From positions 1,052,444 to 1,116,443 of the forward strand of contig NZ_JAJADR010000002.1 in NCBI RefSeq assembly GCF_020447265.1: 64,000 bases of DNA. The letters are read 5' to 3'. Shown here piece by piece: positions 35,969-46,200 of this stretch (its first letter is position 1; every line of letters starts with the position of its first letter). This DNA comes from Hymenobacter lucidus (GTDB lineage: Bacteria > Bacteroidota > Bacteroidia > Cytophagales > Hymenobacteraceae). The translations under genes were made by a program, and so were the position numbers. The notes beneath the pieces are model-generated. The model saw only the letters and a list, made by a program, of their open reading frames with translations, was not told where the DNA came from and did no database searches.

Positions 35969-36763
35969 ATGACTTTTCCAATCTGGGCCGTTGCCGGCTT
36001 CTGGGGCCTAGTTTCCGGCTCCGCGTTGCTGCTTGGCGCTGCCATTGGCTACTATGCCCACGTACCCCAACGCTGGATAGCGGCCGTAATGGCCTTTGGC
36101 AGCGGCGTACTGATTTCGACTCTTTCCCTGGACCTGATGGAAGACGCCTACGAAAAAGGCGGCCTCGACTCTACGGCACTGGGTTTTGTAGGCGGCGCGG
36201 CCGTATACACGCTAGCCAACTGGCTGCTGGCCCGCCACGGTGCCAAGCACCGCAAACGCTCGGGGGAGCACCAGAAAGTAGAGCGTGAAAAAGTGCAGGC
36301 CGGTGAGAAAGAAGCCACCGAACCCGGCGACGACAACGGCATGGCCCTGGCCGTGGGCGCGTTACTCGACGGTATTCCGGAAAGTATTGTCATCGGGCTG
36401 AGCCTGCTGGCCGGCGGGGCCGTGAGCATGGTGGCCGTAGTGGCTATTTTCTTGTCGAACCTGCCCGAAGGGCTTTCCAGCGCGGCGGGTATGCGCAAAG
36501 CCGGCCGGCCGGCCCGCTACGTATTTCTGCTCTGGGGCGGCATTGCGCTTATTTCCGGCATTTCCTCACTGGTGGGCTACACCGTGTTCAGCCACTTCTC
36601 GCAGGATGTAGTAGGCGCCACCACGGCCGTAGCCGCCGGGGCCGTACTGGCCATGATTGCCGATACAATGATTCCGGAAGCTTTCGAAACGGCCCACAAC
36701 TTCACGGGGCTGATAACGGTACTGGGCTTCCTGGCGGCTTTTTTCCTGAGCAAAATGGGGTAA
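35969..36763 (+). CDS. ZIP-family metal transporter
   Basis: A 264-residue membrane protein with eight predicted helices of the ZIP family, which imports Zn2+ or other divalent cations. The two metal-binding helices are ALLDGIPESIVIGLSLL and FLSNLPEGLSSAAG. The first has Asp where many members have His (HxxPEG), as in some bacterial ZIP proteins. The charged cytoplasmic loop between helices 3 and 4 (residues 92-120) is unusually rich in Lys and Glu and has few His. A hairpin follows the stop. Confidence 0.87.
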   Translation: MTFPIWAVAGFWGLVSGSALLLGAAIGYYAHVPQRWIAAVMAFGSGVLISTLSLDLMEDAYEKGGLDSTALGFVGGAAVYTLANWLLARHGAKHRKRSGEHQKVEREKVQAGEKEATEPGDDNGMALAVGALLDGIPESIVIGLSLLAGGAVSMVAVVAIFLSNLPEGLSSAAGMRKAGRPARYVFLLWGGIALISGISSLVGYTVFSHFSQDVVGATTAVAAGAVLAMIADTMIPEAFETAHNFTGLITVLGFLAAFFLSKMG

Positions 36764-36801
36764 TACGGTGCCCCGTAACCGGCGTAAAACAGCAAAAGAA
36801 A

Positions 36802-36827
36802 GGCCGCCAGCTTCAACCCTGGCGGCC
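36802..36827. terminator. Hairpin between ZIP and amt genes
   Basis: GGCCGCCAG / CTGGCGGCC with an 8-base loop. There is an A-rich left flank and only a weak T tract. A second GC-rich stem (GGCCCGGCTG / CAGCCGGGCC, 36870-36901) lies closer to the amt stop. Together they can serve the two convergent genes. Confidence 0.6.
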
Positions 36828-36920
36828 ACCCCTTCTATAACCTTAATAAGTCGTTACAACGGCGGCCGGGGCCCGGCTGCTTTCCTGGAGTCAGCCGGGC
36901 CGGTGTTCGGCCGGGTGTAA

Positions 36921-38300
36921 TCAGATACGCGCCCCTACCTGCTCTTTGCGGTAGGTTTGCTCAAATTCCTCGTCGATATGGTACGTCGATTCTTCATGCT
37001 GGCTCAGGTCGAGGCCCAACTCTTCCTGAGCTGGCTTTACGCGTAAGCCGAAGAAAAGGTCGGTGACTTTCAGCAGGACCCAGGCGCCGGCGAAAGTGAA
37101 AGCAATGACGATGACCAGACCCAGCACATGGTAGCCGAAGACGGTAGCCGAGCCGTGGACCAGCCCCACCTTATCGGCAAAAACGCCCGTGAGCAGCATG
37201 CCCACGATACCACCCAGGCCGTGGCAGGGAAACACGTCGAGCGTATCGTCGAGGGACGTGCGGCTATTCTGCCAATGCACGGCGGCCTGACTAATGAGAG
37301 CGGCCAGCACCCCAATCAGTACACTTTGCCCGTAGGTGACGTAGCCGGCGGCCGGCGTAATGGCCACCAGCCCAACCACGGCCCCGATGCAGGCGCCCAG
37401 CGCCGTAGGTTTGCCGCCGCGCACTACCTCGATGAGCAGCCAGGCTACCAACGCCGCGGCCGAAGCCATGTTGGTGTTCACGAAGGCCAGGGCCGCTAAC
37501 CCGTTGGCCCCCAGCGCTGAGCCGGCATTGAAGCCAAACCAGCCGAACCACAGCAGGCCCGTACCCAGGATGACGTAAGGCACGTTGGGCGTCAGAAAGG
37601 TCATTTTACGGCCGTGAATGGAACGGGGCCCCAGCACCATAGCGGCAGCCAGGGAAGCAATACCGGCCGAAATATGCACTACGGTGCCCCCAGCAAAGTC
37701 GAGTACGCCCCACTTGCGCAGGAATCCATCGGGGTGCCACGTCCAGTGGGCCAGCGGGCAGTAGATGAAGATGCAGAACAGCACCATGAACGCCAGGTAC
37801 GCCTTGAAACTCACTCGCTCGGCAAAGGAGCCAGTAATAAGGGCCGGCGTGATGATGGCAAACTTGAGCTGAAAGGCGAAATACAGCACAAACGGAATAC
37901 CCGGCGACAGCAGCGGATGCGGGGCCGTGCCCACGTTGCGCAGCATGATATAAGTGAACGGGTTGCCAATCAGGCCGTGCCAGGAGTCGCCGTAGGCCAG
38001 GGAAAAGCCTACGAAGTACCACACCAGCGAGATGACGCCCAGAGCCACAAAGCTCTGCAACATCGTGGAAATGACGTTTTTGGGCCGCACCATACCGCCG
38101 TAGAAAAACGACAGCCCCGGCGTCATGATCAGCACGAAGGCGGTGGCGGTCAGCATCCAGGCCACGTCGGCACCATTGAGGCTGCCGGGAGTGGCAGCAG
38201 GGTGCGGCAGGTCCACGAAGGCCGCGACGGTACATAGAATGATGAGCCCGGCCAGAGTCAGTAAGCTATAGCTCGGGCGAAGGACGGCAGAACGACTCAT
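36921..38300 (-). CDS. amt: Ammonium transporter
   Basis: A 459-residue Amt/Rh channel with about eleven or twelve helices. Conserved parts include ADVAWMLTATAFVLIMTPGLSFFYGGMVR, DFAGGTVVHISAG with the first pore His, and DTLDVFPCHGLGGIVGML with the second. The C-terminal cytoplasmic tail is long and acidic (QEELGLDLSQHEESTYHIDEEFEQ). An N-terminal helix before the first conserved one may be a signal peptide. No GlnK/PII gene is adjacent, although amt-glnK pairing is usual in bacteria. Confidence 0.95.
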   Translation of the reverse strand: MSRSAVLRPSYSLLTLAGLIILCTVAAFVDLPHPAATPGSLNGADVAWMLTATAFVLIMTPGLSFFYGGMVRPKNVISTMLQSFVALGVISLVWYFVGFSLAYGDSWHGLIGNPFTYIMLRNVGTAPHPLLSPGIPFVLYFAFQLKFAIITPALITGSFAERVSFKAYLAFMVLFCIFIYCPLAHWTWHPDGFLRKWGVLDFAGGTVVHISAGIASLAAAMVLGPRSIHGRKMTFLTPNVPYVILGTGLLWFGWFGFNAGSALGANGLAALAFVNTNMASAAALVAWLLIEVVRGGKPTALGACIGAVVGLVAITPAAGYVTYGQSVLIGVLAALISQAAVHWQNSRTSLDDTLDVFPCHGLGGIVGMLLTGVFADKVGLVHGSATVFGYHVLGLVIVIAFTFAGAWVLLKVTDLFFGLRVKPAQEELGLDLSQHEESTYHIDEEFEQTYRKEQVGARI

Positions 38301-38650
38301 AATACAGATTGAAGTGGACTAACCTTACGATTCGAACGTCAATTTACATTATGAATCGCAATACTTCTCAAATACCCATCAATTTTTAGGTGCTTCAGGG
38401 GTAAAATACATTCGTTTTGAAAAAATAGCCTTGTAAATATGGGTCATTTTCACAAAACTATCATTTGTTAGTTAGATAGACATACGGGCAACCGCAAACT
38501 AATGGTACAGCCCTCTCCAGAGAGCTATGCGCGGTTGCTACAGATGTAGCCGGTCAACGATAGAAACTTGTAAGCACAATGGCTTAGGGAGCAGTGAAGC
38601 TCGAAAAAGCTGGAGTTGCAAAAGAAGGTATGCAACCAGCCAGCCCGCAA
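38301..38650. other. Intergenic region upstream of amt
   Basis: A 350-base, AT-richer stretch between the amt start and the stop of the M28 peptidase gene (both minus strand). CAAAACTA at 38453-38460 reads TAGTTTTG on the minus strand, a -7 match for amt, but with no -33 box at the usual distance; the leader would be about 150 bases. Nitrogen-responsive sites could lie here, but I recognise none. No open frame is supported. Confidence 0.35.
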
Positions 38651-39643
38651 TTAGAGCCCCAGAATGACACCTAGCATCCCATTTACCACTTCAGCCATGC
38701 GCCGGAAGTCCAGCGTGTCGATGGTATCGGAGGGCTGGTGGTAGTTGGGGTTACGCAGAAAGGAGGTGTCGTTTATCATGAGAGCCTCGTAGCCATAGCG
38801 CCAGTAGTTGCGGTGGTCAGAAAGGCCGGCTAGGCTCACGGCGCTGGGCAGATTGATGCTTTGCACATCGATGGCGGCATGAGACTGCATGAGCTTTTTC
38901 ACCTGCTCCACGATGCTTTCTTGCCCCTGTTTGCCGACGACGGTAATGAAGTTGCCGGTGCTGGGGTAAAGCTGGGCCATCCGCTCGTCGGGGAAACGCT
39001 GGGAGCCGTGCGCGTCGCTGAAGTATCCAATCATTTCGTAGCAGATCATGGCGCGCACGGCTACGTGCTGGTCGTGCAGGGATTTGGCGTGGAAGGCGCT
39101 GCCCATGTCTTCGGTGCCGAAAAAAGGCGGCTCTTCGAGGGAATAGGCCACAAAATCGATGCGGCGGGTGAGCGGCGCGGGGCTGGCCGCCAGCAGCCGG
39201 GCCGTTTCGAGCAGGCCCGCTACGGCACTGGCGTTGTCGTCGGCCCCGGGCTGGTCGCCGCACACGTCGTAGTGGGCTCCAATGATGATTAGCTCGGCAT
39301 CGGCAGGGCCGAAGGAGGCAATGATGTTGCGGTAGGGCTGCCCATCCACGCGAAAGGGCTGCTCCTCGACGCGGCACTCCAGCTTTTCGAATTCGGCTTT
39401 GATGTAGTCGGCGGCCTGGTTTAGCGACGCCGGATGCCGGTAGCTACGGGCCGGACGCAGCTCGGTCAGAAACTCCACATCGGCGTACAGGCGGTCCTGG
39501 TTGGCTTTCATCGTTGCTCGTTGGTTGCTGACTGCTACCTGTTTCCGGCCCGACCAGTGCCAACCGGCAATAGCCAGCAAGCCCGCCACTGCCAGCCCGG
39601 CAGCAGCCACCCCGAATTTGCGCAGGCTTCTATTGTACCCCAA
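38651..39643 (-). CDS. M28-family zinc peptidase
   Basis: A 330-residue exported aminopeptidase-like protein. One N-terminal hydrophobic segment (residues 11-29) is an uncleaved anchor or signal. The metal-ligand pattern is complete: IGAHYDVCG and PGADDNASAVAGLLE (His, Asp), SLEEPPFFGTEDMGS (Glu pair), ICYEMIGYFSD, and the final His in NYHQPSDTIDTLDF. It should hydrolyse peptides, or possibly N-acyl substrates, outside the cytoplasm. It begins 2 bases after the stop of the unknown gene upstream, so the two form an operon. Confidence 0.88.
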   Translation of the reverse strand: MGYNRSLRKFGVAAAGLAVAGLLAIAGWHWSGRKQVAVSNQRATMKANQDRLYADVEFLTELRPARSYRHPASLNQAADYIKAEFEKLECRVEEQPFRVDGQPYRNIIASFGPADAELIIIGAHYDVCGDQPGADDNASAVAGLLETARLLAASPAPLTRRIDFVAYSLEEPPFFGTEDMGSAFHAKSLHDQHVAVRAMICYEMIGYFSDAHGSQRFPDERMAQLYPSTGNFITVVGKQGQESIVEQVKKLMQSHAAIDVQSINLPSAVSLAGLSDHRNYWRYGYEALMINDTSFLRNPNYHQPSDTIDTLDFRRMAEVVNGMLGVILGL

Positions 39644-39645
39644 AA

Positions 39646-40716
39646 TCAGGCCTTGGTTATGGTTCTGCTTTGCAACAGCTGCCCGGCGGCGGCCACAGCA
39701 TGGCTGGCGTAACGCTCAGGCTCGCTGACTATTGCCCCCAGCTGTGCATCGGTATAGGAAGCAAAGCGCCGCTCAAATTCCAGAATCCGCTGCTGATGCT
39801 CCTGCTCGGCAACCTCCAGCTCGGCATCAGACAGCCGGCGGAAATAAATTGATGGAAAGCCGGGCTCTTCCACCCGATACTGCACGCCCATAGCCTCGGC
39901 TATGGCCACACTCGGGCCAGTGTGGTGGGTGATGACGCAGACCTGATGATTGGTCAGCACGAAGCACACGTACTGGTAGCCCTGAAACGAGCGGCTGCGC
40001 GGACGGGTACGCACCACCACACAGTCGCGCACCTGCTCCCGCCCAAATTCCAGCGTGCCGTGGCGGTCGTGCAGCGTGAGTTGGTGGTGTACCACATCGA
40101 CTTCGACCTGCTGCCCTCCGCCCTGTAGGTACTGCCAGTTGAGCCGGGCGGCAGGGCCGAAAAGGAGCAAACCCACCAGCGTGCCGCCAAGTAATATCGA
40201 TACCTGCAGCGGCGTGACTACGGCCAGCACCAATGCCAAAACCACGACTCCGGCTGGTGGCAACAGCGCCGACCACGGCGAGCGGCTGCGCGAGGTGTAG
40301 CTCAGAATTGTGGGCGGTGGCGCGAGAGGCACATAGGGCTCCATATAGTTCCAGCCGGGCCAGGCAGGCAGCGTACCGGCAAAAAACATCTGGATGATGT
40401 CTTCCGGGTCCAGGGTGTGCGCGTGCCAGTTCAGCGAAACCCGGCCCGGATAGTGCTTCTCCCCCACCCGATAGTCGAGCAGTACGGTCAGGTCGTCGGG
40501 ACTAGTAAGTAGCAGGTACTCGGAGCCGCGCCGGAACCAGACGCCGGGCAGCGTGCTGGTGCGGCCCTCGCGCTGCCGCTGAGACAGCTTTTGGAGCTGG
40601 GCTTCCCAGGGAAAAGCGGCAAAGGCGGCCAGGGCTTCCGCTTCGGACACCCGACCCTGTTCTCGAATTTCATCGGGGTAAAAATCGACGTACTGCCAGC
40701 CCCAAGTTGCTTCCAT
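39646..40716 (-). CDS. Membrane protein with PH-like C-terminal region, unknown function
   Basis: A 356-residue protein I do not recognise. Residues 1-135 are soluble (WGWQYVDFYPDEIREQG; SLNWHAHTLDPEDIIQMFFAG). Two adjacent helices at about 150-195 (ALLPPAGVVVLALVLAVV; VSILLGGTLVGLLLF) form a hairpin. The C-terminal part has beta strands VEVDVVHHQLTLHDRHGTLEFGREQVRDCVVVRT that resemble a PH-like domain, then an acidic coiled helix. The gene is coupled to the M28 peptidase with a 2-base gap, so it may act with that enzyme. It is preceded by the thrC stop region on the same strand. Confidence 0.7.
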   Translation of the reverse strand: MEATWGWQYVDFYPDEIREQGRVSEAEALAAFAAFPWEAQLQKLSQRQREGRTSTLPGVWFRRGSEYLLLTSPDDLTVLLDYRVGEKHYPGRVSLNWHAHTLDPEDIIQMFFAGTLPAWPGWNYMEPYVPLAPPPTILSYTSRSRSPWSALLPPAGVVVLALVLAVVTPLQVSILLGGTLVGLLLFGPAARLNWQYLQGGGQQVEVDVVHHQLTLHDRHGTLEFGREQVRDCVVVRTRPRSRSFQGYQYVCFVLTNHQVCVITHHTGPSVAIAEAMGVQYRVEEPGFPSIYFRRLSDAELEVAEQEHQQRILEFERRFASYTDAQLGAIVSEPERYASHAVAAAGQLLQSRTITKA

Positions 40717-40781
40717 AGCTTACCAGAATAAAGGCGGCAAGCTACGGGAAACTCAGTGTTTGTTGGTACGAAATAGCGGCC

Positions 40782-41975
40782 CTAATACTGGCCAGCCACG
40801 TTTTCCAGGTACTTCTGACCCGAACCAGTATTCAGCAGCAGAATCTGCTCGTCGGGGCGCAGCCAGCCGGTGCTCAGCAGCTGCCGGGCCGCCATCCAGA
40901 CGGCCGCACCTTCGGGGGCCACAAACAGGCCTTCGAGGCGACCCAGCTCCCGCATGCCTTCTACCATCTGCTCGTCGGTGATGCTCAGGGCCGTGCCCTG
41001 CGACTCGCGCAGCACTTCCAGCATCAGCGGCTCGCCTAAGGGGCGCGGCACGGCCAGGCCATTGGCAATGGTGGGTTGGCCTACGTACTGCTGCGAGTTG
41101 GCCTGCCGGCCCAAGTAGGTTTCGATAAGCGGGCAGCAGTTGGCGGCCTGCACAGCCACCATGCGGGGTAGCTTCACCTCGGGGTCCAACCAGCCAAGGG
41201 CTTTCATTTCCCGAAACGCCTTCCAGATGCCGATGAGGCCGGTGCCGCCGCCGGCAGGGTACAGAATAACGTCGGGCAGCTGCCAGCCCAGTTGTTCGGC
41301 AATTTCGTAGCCCATCGTTTTTTTGCCCTCAATGCGGTAGGGCTCCTTCAGCGTCGATACGTCGAGCAGCTCGCCGTTGGCGTTGGTCTGGCGCACCCAG
41401 GCGGCGCAGTCGTTGATCAGGCCATCGATAAGCTGCACTTCGGCCCCGTACCAGTAGCATTCGTCGCGGAAGGCCTGGGGCGTGTGGCGGGGCATAGCTA
41501 CCACGGCCCGCATACCGGCCTTGGCGCAGTAGGCCGCCATAGCCACGCCCGCGTTGCCGGCGGTAGGCACAATGCAGCCCTGCACGCCCAGCTCCTTAGC
41601 CTTGGAAATGGCCATGCTCAGCCCCCGCGCCTTGAACGAGCCGGTGGGATTCTGGCCTTCGTCCTTAAGTACCAACGACCGTAAATCGTAGCGCGCCGCC
41701 AGGTTTTGCAGGTTCAGAATGGGCGTAAATCCTTCGCCCAGACTCACCCGGTTTTCCTCGTGCAGCAGTGGCAGCAGCTCCTGATAGCGCCACATCGAGC
41801 CGTCAGCCTGGCAGATGCTAGCTTTGCTGAGCGGCTCGTGCAGGTCATACACGGCCAGCAGCGGCATCTGGCAGCATTCCGACACCCGCTGCAGGGCAAA
41901 GGCGAAATGGGGTTTGCCGCAGGCCGAGCATTCCAGGGACTGAATTCGGGAGGCGAGAGTGGTGCAGGTTTCCAT
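40782..41975 (-). CDS. thrC: Threonine synthase
   Basis: A 397-residue PLP enzyme (fold type II) converting O-phosphohomoserine to threonine. The N-terminal zinc-ribbon-like LECSACGK is followed by SLGEGFTPI, the Schiff-base lysine in NPTGSFKARG, VPTAGNAGVAMAAYCAKAG, and the PLP-phosphate loop YPAGGGTGLIG. The archaeal-type length and motif order agree with class II-like short ThrC. Related pyridoxal enzymes such as diaminopropionate lyases remain possible. A LysR regulator gene lies immediately upstream on the same strand, which is not the usual divergent arrangement. Confidence 0.85.
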   Translation of the reverse strand: METCTTLASRIQSLECSACGKPHFAFALQRVSECCQMPLLAVYDLHEPLSKASICQADGSMWRYQELLPLLHEENRVSLGEGFTPILNLQNLAARYDLRSLVLKDEGQNPTGSFKARGLSMAISKAKELGVQGCIVPTAGNAGVAMAAYCAKAGMRAVVAMPRHTPQAFRDECYWYGAEVQLIDGLINDCAAWVRQTNANGELLDVSTLKEPYRIEGKKTMGYEIAEQLGWQLPDVILYPAGGGTGLIGIWKAFREMKALGWLDPEVKLPRMVAVQAANCCPLIETYLGRQANSQQYVGQPTIANGLAVPRPLGEPLMLEVLRESQGTALSITDEQMVEGMRELGRLEGLFVAPEGAAVWMAARQLLSTGWLRPDEQILLLNTGSGQKYLENVAGQY

Positions 41976-42061
41976 CGGGGGTCAGGGGGCTATAGGGCCG
42001 AGCTTTAGAACGGCAAGTACCCCCGACGGTATGCGGAAACAAAACAGCAATTCGGAATAGG

Positions 42062-42967
42062 CTATGCCATTTTCGAATAGTGACGCTTCATAAACTGCAC
42101 GAAATCCTTGTAGGGCAGGTTGTTTTCGGTGCCCTTGCGCTGGATGAAGTTGAACTGCCGCCGCATGGCCAGGCCCTGAATCGGCACTTCCAGCAGCTCC
42201 CCCGATTCGAGTTCCTTCACCACGGCCTGCCGGGGCAAAAACGCCAGGCAGGTATCCACGCGCACAAAGTTTTTCAGGGCCTCGGTGCCGCCCAGGCGCA
42301 CTCTTACCGGCAAATCGGGCAGCTTCATCTGGTGGTGGGCCAGAGCTTCTTCCAGCACGGCCAGCGTGCCCGAGCCCACCTCGCGCACGGCCAGTGGCAC
42401 CTGGTAGAGGTCCTGCACGGTGAGGTTGCGGGTGTTGAGCGGGTTGCGGGCCGAGCATACGGCAATGACATCGTCGGTCAGGAAGGGCGTGTAGGTCACA
42501 TTGCTGACTTTGTTGATGCCCTCGATGATGCCCAGGTCAATTTCGTGGTCGAGCAGGGCCCGGAGGATATTCTCGCTGTTGCGGTTTTTGAGCGTGAGTT
42601 GGATGTTGGCGTGCTGATGCAGGTAGGCCGACAGCACCGGCGGCAGTACGTAGAGCGAAATGGTGGTGCTGGCCCCAATCATCATGCGGAAGCGCGGGGC
42701 ATAGTCGGCGCTGAGGGCCGTGAATTCCTGGTGTAGCTCGTGCTGGAGCTGCCGGGCCAGCAGCAGCTTCTGGTAGAGCAGCTGGCCGGCGGGCGTGAGC
42801 TTCACTGTGTTGCCGAGGCGCTCAAACAGGCCAATTTTGTACTCTTCCTCCAAGGCCTTTACGTGCTTGCTCACAGCCGATTGGCTCACGAACAGGGTTT
42901 GGCTGGCCTTGGTGAAGCTCAGCAGGCGGGCTACTTCCAGAAAAATCTCGTGCCGATAGGAAAGCAT
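42062..42967 (-). CDS. LysR-family transcriptional regulator
   Basis: A 301-residue regulator. The N-terminal winged helix-turn-helix is FLEVARLLSFTKASQTLFVSQSAVSKHVKALEEEYKIGLFER, here quoted only for its key SQSAVSKHVKALE helix. The co-inducer domain carries ASTTISLYVLPPVLSAYL and the LGIIEG strand typical of the CysL/CbbR-like branch. It should bind as a tetramer to the region upstream of itself or of thrC. It lies 86 bases before thrC on the same strand and divergent from the DUF2339 gene, so either could be its target. Confidence 0.88.
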   Translation of the reverse strand: MLSYRHEIFLEVARLLSFTKASQTLFVSQSAVSKHVKALEEEYKIGLFERLGNTVKLTPAGQLLYQKLLLARQLQHELHQEFTALSADYAPRFRMMIGASTTISLYVLPPVLSAYLHQHANIQLTLKNRNSENILRALLDHEIDLGIIEGINKVSNVTYTPFLTDDVIAVCSARNPLNTRNLTVQDLYQVPLAVREVGSGTLAVLEEALAHHQMKLPDLPVRVRLGGTEALKNFVRVDTCLAFLPRQAVVKELESGELLEVPIQGLAMRRQFNFIQRKGTENNLPYKDFVQFMKRHYSKMA

Positions 42968-43212
42968 AGCGGAATAAACAGAGGCCGGCCCAAACCGATT
43001 CCGGCCGGCCCCGCGGCTACATACGCAGGCCCGGGCCGAAAGCTGCTTGGGCCGCGCAAGACGGGCGAGTCGTGGAAATTCGGCTCACGCTATATAAATG
43101 ACTAAGTTTCCGTCAGCCATTTTTCCTGCCGGCCCGGCGGTGAACTATTTGTAGCACATCTGCCCTGGGTTAGCAGCCCGATTTTACCCGAATATTCTCC
43201 CTGGATTACCTT

Positions 43213-46200
43213 ATGGAAACGATGCTATGGCTGTTTGCGGCCGTCATTATTGGCTTATTCTATCAAGCCATGAAGGACAGGGTGAAGCGGCTGGAAGAAC
43301 GGCTGGGCCAGCGCGAAAATGCCCACGCCCAACTGCTAACCCAGGTGGAGGAACTCCGCGCTGAGCTGTGGCTGCTGAAAGCTACCCCACCCGCTGCTCG
43401 CCCCGCAACTCCGGACGTGCCCCGTACGGTGGCCGCACCGGTGGCACCTGCTACGGCCGTAGCACCGGCGCTGGTGTCGCCTACTCCCCAGATAACGCCG
43501 CCCGTTACGGCCCCGACACCAGTTGCGCTGCCGGCAGTAGCGCCTGTGCCTCCCATTCCGCCGACAGCTCCGGCGTTGCCAGTACCGCCCAAGCCCATGC
43601 AGCCACCTGTGGCCGCGCCGGTACCCGCCGTGCCCGTGGCTGCCACCACTCCGGCCGCTCCGGTTGCTCAGCCCGCACCGCCCACTGCTGCGCCATTGCC
43701 TAAACCGCAGCCGGAACCCGTCTTCACTCCACCCGCGCCACCGGTGCCCGCCGAACCGGCTGGCCCTACCTGGTGGCAGCGCACCGAGCAGCTGCTGCTC
43801 GATAATTGGACGGGTATTCTGGGGGCCGTGGTACTGGTAACGGGCGTCGGGTTTCTGGGCGTATACACCGCCCTGCAGGTTACGCCACCGGTGCGCTTCG
43901 CCATGATTTCGGCCTTTGCGGGCGTACTGCTGGGGTTGAACTATTACCTGCGCAACAAGCCCTTTGCCGAGCGCCTGCACGTGTGGCTGCAAAGCAGCGC
44001 GGCGGCCATTTTTCTATTTGCCTGCGTGGGCGCCGTCAGCGTGCCAGGCCTGCGGTGGGCCACGCCGCCGTTGAGCTATTTGCTGCTGCTGGCCGGCGTG
44101 GCCGCCAACCTCTGGCTGGCCTGGCGCAGCAGCCGCGAATCGGTGGCTACGCTGCACGGGGTACTGAGTTTGGTGGCCCTGTCTACCATTGCGCCCGATT
44201 TGCTTACCCTGGCTACGGCGGCCGGCGTCACGGCTTTCTGCATTGCCATTACCTACCGGCAGCGCTGGAAATACCAGCTCCTGTTGAGTATTCTGAGCTT
44301 TTTCGTCTTTCACCAGTATTGGCACTTCCACCTAGCAGCTCCGCTCGGTAGCGGTCTGCGGCTGGTAGCCATGGCCCTAGTGCTGCTGGTGGGCGTAGCG
44401 GCGGCCATTGTGCAATACCGCCGCGTGTATGCCCACACGCAGTTCGACGCGCTGCTGTTTGCGGCGCACGTGCTCAACTGGACCACGCTGGGCTTCAACC
44501 TCTACCAATACAGTACCGGCTCGCCCTGGAAAACCATTCCGTTGGCGCTGGGGGCCGTCCTCACGTTTTTCGTGGCGCGCCGGGCCCGGCAACTGGGCAT
44601 TCAGTGGCTGTTCCAGACCGACACCATCATTTCCCTGATTCTGGCCCTGGCCACGGCATTTTCCCTGCAGGGCTGGCATGCCACGGGCCCCATTGTGGGC
44701 CTGTTTATGCTGCTTGAGTCGCTGCTGATTGCCTTTATCATGGCCCGGGAGCAGGAAACGCTGGTGTTTCGGGTGGCGGCGGCAGGGGCGCTGCTGGCCG
44801 GTACGGGGCTGCTGCTTATGGTACTCACCCAGCTGGCGCACTACACACCCACGGAGCTGCACCGCAACGCGCTGGTCGTGTTTCTGGCAGCCAGCCTGGG
44901 CGCGGGCTATTTCCGGCTTACTGCTGCGCACCCCGTTTTTGAAAATGAAGCCGATGGTGCCGCTACCAACCGGGCCCTGCACCAGGGCTTCGGGGGCTTA
45001 GTCGGGGCGCTGTACCTGGGCGTGGCAGTGTTGCTGCTGCAAGCGCTGTTTGGCGTAAGCAACCCGCCGGCCGGGGCGCTGATTGGGGCAGCGGCGGCGG
45101 TTTCGGGCGTCGTCTTCGGGCTGGCCCACTGGCTGCGCGGCGGGCCGACCTGGTTCCGGACGCTGCACCTGGCGGCCGGGCAGGTGCTGCTAACCGTGGC
45201 TATGCTGGGCTTGCACAAGCTGGGCCTGGTGTGGCCGGCTACGGCGGCCGTGCTCTACCTCGAAATGCTGCTCCTTGCCTGGCTGCTGGCCCGGGCCACT
45301 GAAACGGCGGCTTTCCGCCTGCTCACGGGCGGGGCGCTGCTGGCTGGTGGCTGGCTGCTGCTGACCAGTGTGGCGCATTGGTCCCACTTATTGCCCGCAA
45401 ACCTGCACCGCAACGCGGCGCTGCTGCTGGGCGTGGGCTTGGCTAGCGCGGTTTTCTTCCGGCAATTGGAGCGGCAGCTGTGGCTCAGCGCCCAAGTGGC
45501 ACAGTCGCCCGACCGGAGCCTGCACCACAGTACGGGCGGCCTTACGGGGCTGCTGTATCTGGGGGGCGTGAGGCTGCTGCTGCAGGCGCTGTTTGGCGTG
45601 AGCAGCCCGCCGGTAGCGGTGCTGGTGGGCAGTGCGGCGCTTTTAGGCGGCGGGTTGCTGGCCCTTACCCGGTGGCTGCGCGGCGGGGCCGAATGGTTCC
45701 GGGTGCTGCACCTGCTGGCGGGCCAGCTGCTGCTGAGCGTGGCGGTGCTGGGGCTGCACAAAGCCGGCCTCAGCTGGCCGCTGACGCAGGTGCTGCTCTA
45801 TTTCGAAATGCTGCTTATGACGCTGGCCCTGGCCTGGCGGCGCGAGTGGTGGACATACCGGGTACTGCTATATGCCACGCTGCTGCTGGCCGTGGGCTTA
45901 CCAATGCTGGTGTACGGCACCGGCCACCTGAGCGCCGAACAGCGCGCCCTGCTCCTGACCCTGGCCGCACTGGCTACGGCCGCCGCCCAGGCCGCCGTAG
46001 TACGGCTGGAAGCGCCGGCTTACGATGCGCTGCCTTTTGCTTACAATCCGGCGTATCGGCTGCGGGTGCTGGGCACAGTGCCGGGCGTGCTGCTGCTAAC
46101 GGCGGCAGGGTTGGTGTACGAGCATACCTGGGCCGCCTGGGCCGCGGCCGGCCTCGGGGCGGCGCTGCTCTTGCTGCGGCGCTACGTGGTGGTGCCCGGC

